Shown: one piece after another, positions 15,788 through 22,527 of the stretch
Layout: every line of letters begins with the position of its first letter
Position numbering within the stretch: position 1 is the first letter of the stretch
IMG/VR virus record: IMGVR_UViG_3300042894_000335
Coordinates: 1 to 24,905 of that record
Length of the DNA stretch: 24,905 bases
Origin: a virus
Strand: one strand, 5' to 3'
Translations under genes and position numbers: made by a program
The notes under the pieces: model-generated
What the model saw: only the letters and a program-made list of their open reading frames with translations
The model's database searches: none
What the model was told of the DNA's origin: nothing

Positions 15788-18184
15788 TTAATATGCACCT
15801 CTAAATTTTGTAGCAACTCCAACAGCAGTGCTTACTTTGCTACCATCAATATTAACTGCAATACCACCATTTTTCATCAACACTATCAATTCATCCAATT
15901 TATTAACAACTTCAGCATTTCCTCCACCAGTTGCAGTTTTGATTGACTCTATATTTTTTAACGCTGGTAAATTAGTAGCTACTTTAGACAATTGTTCATT
16001 TAATAAACTAAGTGCAAGTGTCATTCCTGCAATTCCAAACAATATACTAGTATCTGTAAATACAGAGAAAGCATCTTCCAATGAAGCTATTTGAGAAATA
16101 TTCGATGCAATGTCACTAATACCAGTACTAACAGATTGTATACCTTGTCCGAATAATTGCATGCCTTTACCCGCAGCTAATGCAGATATAGAAAATGGTA
16201 TAAATGCAAGTCCTAACAATGCAATACCTCCTGCTGCAGTTTCAAGTACTCCAGTAGCCATTAATCCAGCAATAGTTGCACCTAATACTGCCAATATAAC
16301 TCCCATCTTTCCAAGTGAACTCCAATCTACTGTATTAAACTGTTGTCCAGCTTTTGCCAATATATACATTGCACCAGCAAACATTATTAATGCTGCACCC
16401 AATGATAATACTGTCGCAGGATTAATTCCTTTCATTGAATTTAAAAATCCAGAAGGTCCAGCGGATGGAGTTGTAGGAGCAGCACCAACAGCCGATGATG
16501 CCAAGTTACTTGCAATTTTTTTACCAGAAGCCGCAACAGTTTCACCCGCAACATCCATAGCACCTTTAAATGCACTACCAATTGTTTTTTGTAATACAAA
16601 TTTTAATGGTGCAAGAGGAAAAAGAATCGCTCTCATTAAAATATTGCCAAAACCAAGATTTGCAAACTTCATTAAAAGTAATGTCATTATACCAGAAACT
16701 ATAGCAATTCCTACTTTAAATTCTTCCATTTTATCTATAACAAATTGAAGACCATATCCCATTTTTTGAAGTATATCAACGCCAGGTTCAAATTTAATCC
16801 AAAGATCATTCACTAAATCATAAAGAACTTTAAATGGCATTAAAATAAATTTAGTGGTAATCGTGCTTATTTTTAATAAAACACCAACAACTGAAATTAA
16901 TCCACTTAAAAATGGAAGAACTACTTCGCCCAATTCAATCATGATACTATTAATACTAGCAAGTAACTTTTGTTGTTGGCTTGCTAATTGTTGTGACTTT
17001 AATTCTTTTTGATATTTTTCGGATAAACTTTCATTGGTTTTATCAATTGTATCTAAATTGGCGGTATATTTTGCATACAATGCAGGATCATCAATTCTAA
17101 GTTTATTCAACTCTTCTTGTTTAGCATTCATTTTAACCAATTGATCTACACTCAATCCCATTGATTCTGCTAATGCTTTTGCTTGAAATGCATCCAGTTT
17201 TCTAAAATCTCCAACCTCTTTTAAGATTCTGGATTGTTCTTTTGCTAGTCCTGCCAAATCCCCAGCATAGGATAATTCTCTTGCTCTTGTGAAATTGATG
17301 TCTTTTCCGAATAATACACTAGCTTCCATTTCGCTATTGATACTTGTTTGGAAATCTAGAAATTTATCCGCTGCAGCCCCTATATCTTTAAGTTCTATTC
17401 CCAATCGTCTTGCTTCAACTGCACCTTTAATCAAAGCGTTAACACTTCCTCTTACTAATTTAAATACTTCTCCACCAGCGGTAGCAACATCCTTCATTAC
17501 TTTTGCGAGTGGAACACCGGCTGCTTTTGCTAAACTTGCAGCTGCACCAGCAGTTTGTCGGGCAATATCAGGAGTCATTGCACCAATACCCATGAAATTT
17601 TGTAATAAACTAACAGAATCTTCTGCAGCTACACCAAGATTCTGTTTCATTAAAGAAACATACTCTATATTTTCTTTATTTGCAATTGCAGTATCATTAA
17701 ATGCAGTAGCAAGTTGTTGAGCTGCTTCAGAAGCAAGTTCTGCAGTAACACCAAATTGAGATAAATCTCTACTTGCAATTCTTATATTTTCTTCTACTTG
17801 TTTGGTTTGGGAAGATAAAAATCCTGTTGTTTCTCTAAACTTTAAAGCGGCATTATCTAATTCGATAAATCTATCTACTGATCGAGCGAATAATTCATAC
17901 ATCATCTTAGTAGGATCTACTAAATTTTGAATTGTACCGTTTAAATCTCCTGCTCTAGTTGCTAATTCTTGAAACTTATTAACAGATTGATTAACTATCT
18001 TAGCTTGTGCATCACTAAATTTTAATACTCTTTGCAAAGAATCCGTCAAATCTTCAACAGAATCATTCATTCTTTCTGCTGCATTTGCACTTTCTCTCCA
18101 TGTTTCTAACATGTCTTTTGTAAGACCTCTAGCTTTTGCCATGTTTTCAACATCAGATGCTGATATTTTTGGATCGTCTGCCAT
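15788..18184 (-). CDS. Tail tape measure protein
   Basis: This 798-aa protein sets tail length and probably ends up in the tube lumen. Residues 1-410 are Ala/Gln/Glu-rich helices and coiled coil. Hydrophobic stretches at about 421-450, 491-530, 591-615 and 625-680 (for example PATVLSLGAALIMFAGAMYI) are the membrane-active segments usual in tape measures. A short C-terminal part (NKLDELIVLMKNGGIAVNID) ends the protein. At about 0.15 nm per residue it would predict a tail near 120 nm; this is a rule of thumb. It follows the small gp51-like ORF and gp26-like gene, as expected for assembly chaperones. T4 gp29 (590 aa) is the functional counterpart. Confidence 0.82.
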   Translation of the reverse strand: MADDPKISASDVENMAKARGLTKDMLETWRESANAAERMNDSVEDLTDSLQRVLKFSDAQAKIVNQSVNKFQELATRAGDLNGTIQNLVDPTKMMYELFARSVDRFIELDNAALKFRETTGFLSSQTKQVEENIRIASRDLSQFGVTAELASEAAQQLATAFNDTAIANKENIEYVSLMKQNLGVAAEDSVSLLQNFMGIGAMTPDIARQTAGAAASLAKAAGVPLAKVMKDVATAGGEVFKLVRGSVNALIKGAVEARRLGIELKDIGAAADKFLDFQTSINSEMEASVLFGKDINFTRARELSYAGDLAGLAKEQSRILKEVGDFRKLDAFQAKALAESMGLSVDQLVKMNAKQEELNKLRIDDPALYAKYTANLDTIDKTNESLSEKYQKELKSQQLASQQQKLLASINSIMIELGEVVLPFLSGLISVVGVLLKISTITTKFILMPFKVLYDLVNDLWIKFEPGVDILQKMGYGLQFVIDKMEEFKVGIAIVSGIMTLLLMKFANLGFGNILMRAILFPLAPLKFVLQKTIGSAFKGAMDVAGETVAASGKKIASNLASSAVGAAPTTPSAGPSGFLNSMKGINPATVLSLGAALIMFAGAMYILAKAGQQFNTVDWSSLGKMGVILAVLGATIAGLMATGVLETAAGGIALLGLAFIPFSISALAAGKGMQLFGQGIQSVSTGISDIASNISQIASLEDAFSVFTDTSILFGIAGMTLALSLLNEQLSKVATNLPALKNIESIKTATGGGNAEVVNKLDELIVLMKNGGIAVNIDGSKVSTAVGVATKFRGAY

Positions 18185-18185
18185 A

Positions 18186-18224
18186 ATTTATATGAATATA
18201 AATATAAAAAATAATGTTTTTATA
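18186..18224 (-). repeat. Two adjacent AT-only inverted repeats before the tape measure
   Basis: ATTTATAT/ATATAAAT (18186-18193 and 18196-18203) and TATAAAAA/TTTTTATA (18203-18210 and 18217-18224) are perfect 8-bp inverted repeats filling the gap between the 68-aa gene and the tape-measure start. AT-only pairs are weak and expected to some degree in such AT-rich DNA. Confidence 0.35.
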
Positions 18225-18431
18225 TCATTTTCCTCTAGCAATATTTGGTCTGGATATAGAATTATTAGGGGATTTATTTGATTTATCCATTGCTTCTTTT
18301 TCTTTTTCTTTAAATTCTATGAGTTTTTTCAAATAAAAAATGCGCAAGTATACAGGAAGATTATATACAATATCCTGCGTAAATGCGCCTTGTGAATTAT
18401 ATGCTAGACTAAATATCTGTTCGTGAATCAA
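18225..18431 (-). CDS. Small baseplate-assembly ORF (gp51-like) / possible frameshift extension of gp26-like protein
   Basis: This is 68 aa from a TTG at 18431, the first possible start. The frame is open upstream to a stop near 18470 and lacks ATG or GTG. The product has IHEQIFSLAYNSQGAF, then IVYNLPVYLRIFYLKKLIEF and a Lys/Glu-rich tail. The aromatic-Pro-x-x-LRxFY pattern resembles small baseplate-hub assembly proteins (gp51-like) of T4 relatives. It begins 4 nt after the gp26-like stop and ends 40 bp before the tape measure. Since upstream codons GLTPQDKLL also read sensibly, production by frameshift from gp26 at the T7 run is possible. The family call is tentative. Confidence 0.55.
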   Translation of the reverse strand: MIHEQIFSLAYNSQGAFTQDIVYNLPVYLRIFYLKKLIEFKEKEKEAMDKSNKSPNNSISRPNIARGK

Positions 18432-18435
18432 GAGT

Positions 18436-19272
18436 TTATCTTGCGGAGTCAGGCCAAAAAAACTGTACCGTTAGCGGTACACCTAACCTTTCTTCATGAT
18501 TGCATTGTTCACATTTGAAGTTAAAATTCAAATCAATGTCAGGAGTTCTTTCCTTTACTTGTTTTCTCAATTCTAAACTATCTCTGGAAGTAAGTTCGTT
18601 TTCTACAAACTTTTGAATATCTTGTTTATTACTATTACCATCTATAGCAACAATAGTATAACGTAATCTTGTTGTTACTTCAGCAGTATTACCAGTTTTT
18701 ATTTTCTGTAAAACCTTAATTTCATTTTCGATCTGTTTTTCATCACCAGATGTTAATAACTTACATGTTACCGTCTTCTTACAGTAAGGAAGTTGAACGT
18801 CAAAATTATTTACGTTTGGTTCATATTTAGAAAAATCAATTTGTTTATAACTTAATTCACCCAAATTGAATGTACATTCATTATTTTCTCTACATGATGG
18901 ACACTTAATCTGAAGTGGTCCATAACTATCACCATAAGCAAATCGTCTTGTTGCAACGAAAATAGCATTTTTATCACCCAATAACAAATCATCCAATTTT
19001 ACATCTTTATCTACTATTAAAGATTCAATCAATTTATCAAGAACTATACCTTTTTTGATATAATTTTGATTGGTAAGAATATCTTCTTCTTTTGCAGTCA
19101 TTATCTTTAAGTTAATAGTACCATTACTCAATGGACTAGAAGAAGGATAAAAATGTCCCTGACTTGGCAAATCAACCACTTCAGATGGATATGTTGTTTC
19201 TTGTTTTGGTTGAGAACTATTTCCAGCAAATTGATTAGCTGGTTTTGTAATAGGAATTGTATAGTCGTCCAT
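18436..19272 (-). CDS. 26: T4-like baseplate protein (gp26-type, zinc-binding)
   Basis: This 278-aa protein belongs to the T4 gp26-like baseplate/hub assembly family. Evidence: VDLPSQGHFYP near 33-42, the central MTAKEEDILTN (about 58-68), FAYGDSYGP, and two CxxC pairs, C124/C127 (CPSC) and C254/C257 (CEQC), which together can hold one zinc. The C-terminus VPLTVQFFWPDSAR is characteristic. T4 gp26 is 208 aa. The position just before the tape measure suits an assembly chaperone. Its ATG directly abuts a 13-bp inverted repeat. Near its 3' end the mRNA has seven U in a row (T7 run, plus-strand 18456-18462). Confidence 0.85.
   Translation of the reverse strand: MDDYTIPITKPANQFAGNSSQPKQETTYPSEVVDLPSQGHFYPSSSPLSNGTINLKIMTAKEEDILTNQNYIKKGIVLDKLIESLIVDKDVKLDDLLLGDKNAIFVATRRFAYGDSYGPLQIKCPSCRENNECTFNLGELSYKQIDFSKYEPNVNNFDVQLPYCKKTVTCKLLTSGDEKQIENEIKVLQKIKTGNTAEVTTRLRYTIVAIDGNSNKQDIQKFVENELTSRDSLELRKQVKERTPDIDLNFNFKCEQCNHEERLGVPLTVQFFWPDSAR
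18456..18462 (-). other. T7 run, candidate programmed frameshift site
   Basis: In the minus-strand sense, CAG TTT TTT TGG CCT is the gp26 frame. A +1 (or -2) slip on the T7 run gives TTT GGC CTG ACT and continues without stop into the 68-aa frame. Coupled ORFs just upstream of a tape measure with frameshifting are common in other tailed phages. No downstream stimulatory structure was identified by eye. Confidence 0.4.
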
Positions 19273-19319
19273 AAATTATAACTTTCAGTATACCAATATA
19301 TAGTATAAAGTTATAATTT
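19273..19319 (-). promoter_or_regulatory. Perfect 13-bp inverted repeat abutting gp26-like start codon
   Basis: AAATTATAACTTT (19273-19285) and AAAGTTATAATTT (19307-19319) are exact inverse complements with a 21-nt loop. In mRNA the downstream arm ends at the base just before the ATG of the gp26-like gene, so the stem would bury the initiation region. In the minus direction no U-run follows. In the plus direction a T-rich stretch does, so a plus-strand terminator role is an alternative. Confidence 0.65.
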
Positions 19320-19328
19320 TTATTTTAT

Positions 19329-20177
19329 TTAATTAGAAGATTGTAATTGTTCTTTAGCAGATTTAACTAAATTTTGTTTTGATTTCAATTCATCACTTAA
19401 TTTTTTTAATTCTTCGGCAGATTTTGATTTATCCTCTGGAGAAGTTGATGTTTTACTTTTTTCTTGTGCGATTTTGATTTTATCATCTACTGCTCTTTTT
19501 TCCAACTCTCTTTGTAGAACCAATGCTTGATTTGTTTTTTTGGTAGCTGCTTTTATTTTTGCATCATCCTCCATCAATATTTCATTAATTAACTTAATCA
19601 AAGATTCTTTTATCTTTTTTTTGGATGTTGCCATTCCTTGTTTTACCGCATCAAATAATTCCTTTGCCAATTGCGGATTATTAGGAACGGTACCTTTGAA
19701 TGATTCAAAATCATTATTTTTAACAAATTCTCTAGCCATACTGGCACTAACACCTTCTACTCCTTCCGCACCATCTTCTCTTTCACCGCTGCTGACAATG
19801 TTTAAAGTACCGAATCTAGGTGTTTTATCCATACCATTCCATGTATTCAATAGTTTGGTAAATTCTGGGATTCTATCACTACCACAAACAAATGTTGCGT
19901 CAGTATAACCATTTGCCTTTAATTTATCTGCGGCTTGTAGTACATTCTTGATTGTCATATCGTATACAATCTTATCTTGTATACTAGGAAATAGTTTCTT
20001 TAAAAAACTTACTTTGGTTTGATAATCAAGTGGATTTTTATCAGGATCTTGTGATTGACTTGTAAATATATAAAAATCACCACCATCTGCAGCATCTACT
20101 ACAGTATCAATCAACTTTTTGTGTCCAATTGTAGGAGGATTAAATCTACCAAATGCAAATGCTACATGTTTCTTCAT
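19329..20177 (-). CDS. Nucleotidyltransferase, NMN adenylyltransferase-like, with coiled-coil tail
   Basis: This 282-aa protein is a class-I-tRNA-synthetase-like nucleotidyltransferase, which moves an AMP or CMP group onto a phosphate-containing substrate. AFGRFNPPTIGH (residues 8-19) carries the TIGH motif, CGSDRIPEF is near 98-106, and VSASMAR (143-149) matches the SxSxxR phosphate loop. NMN adenylyltransferase (NAD synthesis) is likely but not certain. After residue 183 comes a Lys/Glu-rich helix KIKESLIKLINEILMEDD and a long coiled coil to the end, not part of the enzyme fold. I chose ATG 20177; a TTG two codons upstream also exists. It sits inside the tail operon, so it may be virion-associated. 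Confidence 0.78.
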   Translation of the reverse strand: MKKHVAFAFGRFNPPTIGHKKLIDTVVDAADGGDFYIFTSQSQDPDKNPLDYQTKVSFLKKLFPSIQDKIVYDMTIKNVLQAADKLKANGYTDATFVCGSDRIPEFTKLLNTWNGMDKTPRFGTLNIVSSGEREDGAEGVEGVSASMAREFVKNNDFESFKGTVPNNPQLAKELFDAVKQGMATSKKKIKESLIKLINEILMEDDAKIKAATKKTNQALVLQRELEKRAVDDKIKIAQEKSKTSTSPEDKSKSAEELKKLSDELKSKQNLVKSAKEQLQSSN

Positions 20178-20206
20178 ATACAATAAATATTCTAATATAA
20201 AATAAA

Positions 20207-20235
20207 AAATCCCAATTCTTTTGGAACTGGGATTT
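20207..20235 (-). terminator. Rho-independent terminator after tail tube gene
   Basis: AAATCCCA (20207-20214) pairs with TGGGATTT (20228-20235). The stem continues with three more pairs across a plus-strand A/C mismatch (20215/20227) that is U-G in minus-strand RNA, closing a 5-nt loop. A run of U (complement of 20204-20209) and a U-rich tail follow. It lies 21 bp past the gp19 stop and would end or reduce transcription there, fitting high tail-tube expression. Confidence 0.88.
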
Positions 20236-20256
20236 AAAAGGAATGTTTTTGATAAA

Positions 20257-20748
20257 TTAATATTGTAAAATACAATAATCTACGCTCAAAGTTAAGTTAA
20301 TTGTCATAGCTTCACCACTGTCTGACCAATCCAATTCACCAAAATCTGCACTAGTGATAAATGCACCTTTGAGTGTCCATTCTTCTACTTTATCACCCAC
20401 AGGTCCAAGAACATTGATGGTTAAATCTTTCTTATAAAAATCACTATAACCATCACGCCCAGTAACAGATTCGTGTCCAAGGCGAATCCACTCCATAACT
20501 GCTTGCGCACCAGATGGTACGATTGGATCATATAGTTCAATTGTTATATCATCCCAAGTAGTCTTACCTTTATAGTATCGTTGGACATTGATGTGGTCAA
20601 GAGTCTTCTTTTCGCTTTTTGGGGATGGTCTCTTGCATTTCTTAATTAAGAAACTTGGGATACCGTCACAGTACAAAATGAACCTATTTTTAACTTTGGG
20701 TTCAAATGTTGTAAAGAAGATCTCATTGCTATTTAGTAGGTCTGCCAT
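20257..20748 (-). CDS. 19: Tail tube protein (T4 gp19-like)
   Basis: This 163-aa subunit forms the inner tail tube. T4 gp19 has the same length (163 aa). Matching features are an N-terminal NRFILYCDGIPSFLIKKCKRP, the middle DITIELYDPIVPSGAQAVMEWIR, and GPVGDKVEEWTLKGAFITSADFGELDWS, which is highly typical of gp19. The C-terminus MTINLTLSVDYCIL ends in the final strand. It has the only Shine-Dalgarno-like element I see (AAAGGA, about 10 nt from the ATG), consistent with strong expression, and is followed by a terminator. No sheath gene is in view; it may lie elsewhere in the genome. Confidence 0.92.
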   Translation of the reverse strand: MADLLNSNEIFFTTFEPKVKNRFILYCDGIPSFLIKKCKRPSPKSEKKTLDHINVQRYYKGKTTWDDITIELYDPIVPSGAQAVMEWIRLGHESVTGRDGYSDFYKKDLTINVLGPVGDKVEEWTLKGAFITSADFGELDWSDSGEAMTINLTLSVDYCILQY

Positions 20749-20795
20749 AATTGTTTATTCCTTTAGTTATAAATATAATAATAAATTAAAATATG

Positions 20796-20823
20796 TTGAC
20801 AAATTTTCAACTATTTGTATAAT
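20796..20823 (+). promoter_or_regulatory. Sigma70-type promoter on the plus strand (antisense to all genes)
   Basis: TTGACA (20796-20801), 16 bp, TATAAT (20818-20823): both boxes are perfect, in the 103-bp gap upstream of gp19. It points against every gene in the window. A start near 20830 would read into a hairpin at 20836-20850 and then the 3' end of the nucleotidyltransferase gene. A chance match in AT-rich DNA is possible. The TTG...TATAATTTG pattern is only an imperfect match to the Bacteroidota promoter. Confidence 0.5.
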
Positions 20824-20835
20824 TTGCTTATGCAT

Positions 20836-20850
20836 AGCGCTTGATGCGCT
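20836..20850 (+). terminator. Short GC-rich hairpin, terminator-like in the plus direction
   Basis: AGCGC (20836-20840), loop TTGAT, GCGCT (20846-20850), then TTTAATTGTTT on the plus strand. The T-rich tail is on the plus side only; in the minus direction ATGCATAAGC follows. It starts about 13 nt after the plus-strand promoter box, so a very short plus RNA (about 25-35 nt) would result. The stem is only 5 bp. Confidence 0.45.
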
Positions 20851-20851
20851 T

Positions 20852-21532
20852 TTAATTGTTTAAACTTTGTTTTTTATCGTACAGGTTTATAATTTCCTGT
20901 TTTAGTTTTTCTATATAATTCCTGTTGCGCAAAATCTTAAATACTAAATTTTCTGTGCTTAATTCTCCTGATTTATCTAAACCTGCTTGGCGCATATCAT
21001 AAACATCTTTGATTATTGATTTAAGCTTATCAATATCTTGCGTTTTAATCGCAGAATTAATTTTTCTGACAAAATCATTATATTTTTCTTGAATTTTTTC
21101 TTTATCAATTTCAATATTTTCTTTTTGCGGTTCACTTAACCATTTATCTTGCATTAAGGAATATACTCCGGTAGATCTATTTTCTTTGTTTACATCTTGA
21201 ATATAAACTTCAACATTGTGTCCTTTGAGATGAATATCATGTTCATCGTTCCATTTTGATTTAAGAGCATTTACTAATTTTTCAACAAGCTCTACATTTT
21301 CATCAACCTCTTTGAAATCTATTACTACATGCACATCAAAGTCACTTGTATCTGACCAATTATAATTTGCTAAACTACCTACAAACAATACATCCTTTAA
21401 AGGCGCATCAGTTTCTGTATCCGCATAGAAATCTTTGCCTATTTGCAGTAGCTTTTCTTTAATTTCTGGGTTAAGTTTATTATTATCCCAGATAGCTGGA
21501 TTTAATATATCGTTGTAAATTCTAACCTTCAT
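20852..21532 (-). CDS. Nucleotidyltransferase-fold protein (DNA polymerase beta superfamily)
   Basis: This is 226 aa. Residues 48-70 hold the signature VLFVGSLANYNW..SDFDVHVVI: G52-S53 and the metal-binding D64-x-D66, then a probable third acidic residue in HNVEVYIQD. This is the minimal nucleotidyltransferase core that transfers a nucleotide to RNA, protein or a small molecule; the substrate cannot be read from sequence. The C-terminal 90 residues are helical (KIQEKYNDFVRKI, YDMRQAG, RNRNYIEKLKQEI). Its ATG overlaps the HAD stop by 4 bp (ATGA), implying coupled translation. There is no signal peptide. The family level is confident, the function open. Confidence 0.8.
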   Translation of the reverse strand: MKVRIYNDILNPAIWDNNKLNPEIKEKLLQIGKDFYADTETDAPLKDVLFVGSLANYNWSDTSDFDVHVVIDFKEVDENVELVEKLVNALKSKWNDEHDIHLKGHNVEVYIQDVNKENRSTGVYSLMQDKWLSEPQKENIEIDKEKIQEKYNDFVRKINSAIKTQDIDKLKSIIKDVYDMRQAGLDKSGELSTENLVFKILRNRNYIEKLKQEIINLYDKKQSLNN

Positions 21533-22131
21533 ATTTTTATTTTAGCCTTTAGTTCATCTATGGCTTGATGTGCGTCTGTGAAAATGATACCATTACCGCC
21601 AGAAGCAATAAATGATTCTATATTTGGCGATAAATCGTCTATTAAGATACTATTTGCAGTTGCGTGTTTGGCTTTACTTTTGCCAGAATCGCTGAATATT
21701 ATAGAAATTGGTCCAGACCAATGTGTTCTTAACCAGGCTCTTTTACCTGATTCTATATTTTTAATATAATCTACAGCTTCTTGACGGGGATAATTTTTCA
21801 ATATTTGTCCAGCACTTGTACTGGTTAAAAACTTCAATTTGAATCTACCATCTGTTGCAATAGTGGTTAATTCTGTTTTAAAATAATCAAATTCTGGCAT
21901 TGTATCCATTGTTGACCAGAATTTTTCGCCTTCTTGTAAAATTACATTCCAAAATTCTTTTGTTCCATTGGATGCTTCAAATTCTTTTGGTGGTGTACTT
22001 GTTAATTTTTCAAATTGTTTTTCAAAGTCACATAGTACTCCGTCCATGTCGCAATATATTGTTATTTCAACATTATTTTCCAATAAATTTGCGTCAAAGA
22101 TTTCTTTAACAATGGACTTCAATTTTATCAT
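21529..22131 (-). CDS. HAD-superfamily phosphatase, 5'(3')-deoxyribonucleotidase-like
   Basis: This 200-aa protein is a phosphatase likely to act on nucleotides or nucleotide ends. Motif I is CDMDGVLCDF with D28 (nucleophile) and D30, motif II is in KFLTSTS, a Lys is in KSKAKHA (motif III), and motif IV is ILIDDLSPNIESF with two Asp. The first 20 residues (MIKLKSIVKEIFDANLLEN) form an amphipathic helix that precedes the HAD fold and looks like an added tag. It overlaps the pol-beta-type nucleotidyltransferase gene by 4 bp. Possible roles are dNMP turnover or removal of 3'/5' phosphates; neither can be chosen from sequence. Confidence 0.82.
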   Translation of the reverse strand: MIKLKSIVKEIFDANLLENNVEITIYCDMDGVLCDFEKQFEKLTSTPPKEFEASNGTKEFWNVILQEGEKFWSTMDTMPEFDYFKTELTTIATDGRFKLKFLTSTSAGQILKNYPRQEAVDYIKNIESGKRAWLRTHWSGPISIIFSDSGKSKAKHATANSILIDDLSPNIESFIASGGNGIIFTDAHQAIDELKAKIKI

Positions 22132-22146
22132 ATATAATAAATAGTA

Positions 22147-22512
22147 TTAATTTGTTGATAGTAACCACGATTTTGTAGTTTCATCCCAACTATACAATTG
22201 ATTGTCATTTGGATATAAAACAGGAGCTTCCCATATACAAGTTTCTTCGTTTAACACCCAACTTGGATATGGTTTGGGTGCTATAAATGCGTCTCTAATT
22301 GGATCGTAAGTAAATCCTAAACCAGCGTAATTTTTACGAAAAGAAGTTCCTCCATTTTTATGTACGCCACCTATTGTATTATAACTAGTGCGTTTACATA
22401 ATTGTCCACGAACATCCCCATAATATCTTTCCCAGTCAAAATTACTTTCGTCTTTACCAACAATAACTTCTGTAACTATATAGTTTTCATTTAAAAATGC
22501 ATAATGTGCCAT
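22147..22512 (-). CDS. Conserved small phage protein of the tail-fibre region
   Basis: This 121-aa protein has segments FDWERYYGDVRGQLCKRTSYNT, HKNGGTSFRKNYAGLGFTYD, RDAFIAPKPYPSW and a closing YSWDETTKSW. The aromatic-Pro pattern and paired Trp motifs recur in small proteins near phage fibre genes. It could be a fibre-assembly or virion-decorating protein. There is no membrane or signal segment. The start has no Shine-Dalgarno and lies 15 bp after the glycine-rich gene stop. Coding is well supported by conservation-like composition and spacing; the function is not known. Confidence 0.75.
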   Translation of the reverse strand: MAHYAFLNENYIVTEVIVGKDESNFDWERYYGDVRGQLCKRTSYNTIGGVHKNGGTSFRKNYAGLGFTYDPIRDAFIAPKPYPSWVLNEETCIWEAPVLYPNDNQLYSWDETTKSWLLSTN

Positions 22513-22527
22513 AAAATTTATTTTTTA

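Noticed and set aside
16110-16748. 212-aa plus-strand open frame opposite the tape measure gene
   Set aside because: It is Pro/Ala/Ile-rich shadow sequence of an Ala-rich gene on the other strand, without a start context or recognisable domain. The tape measure frame is far more convincing.
8143-20780. TATAAATA strings (T4 late promoter consensus) near 8145, 15770, 18197 and 20770
   Set aside because: They read TATAAATA only on the plus strand, opposite to the genes, and lie in AT-rich spacers. I could not support them as late promoters for minus-strand genes.
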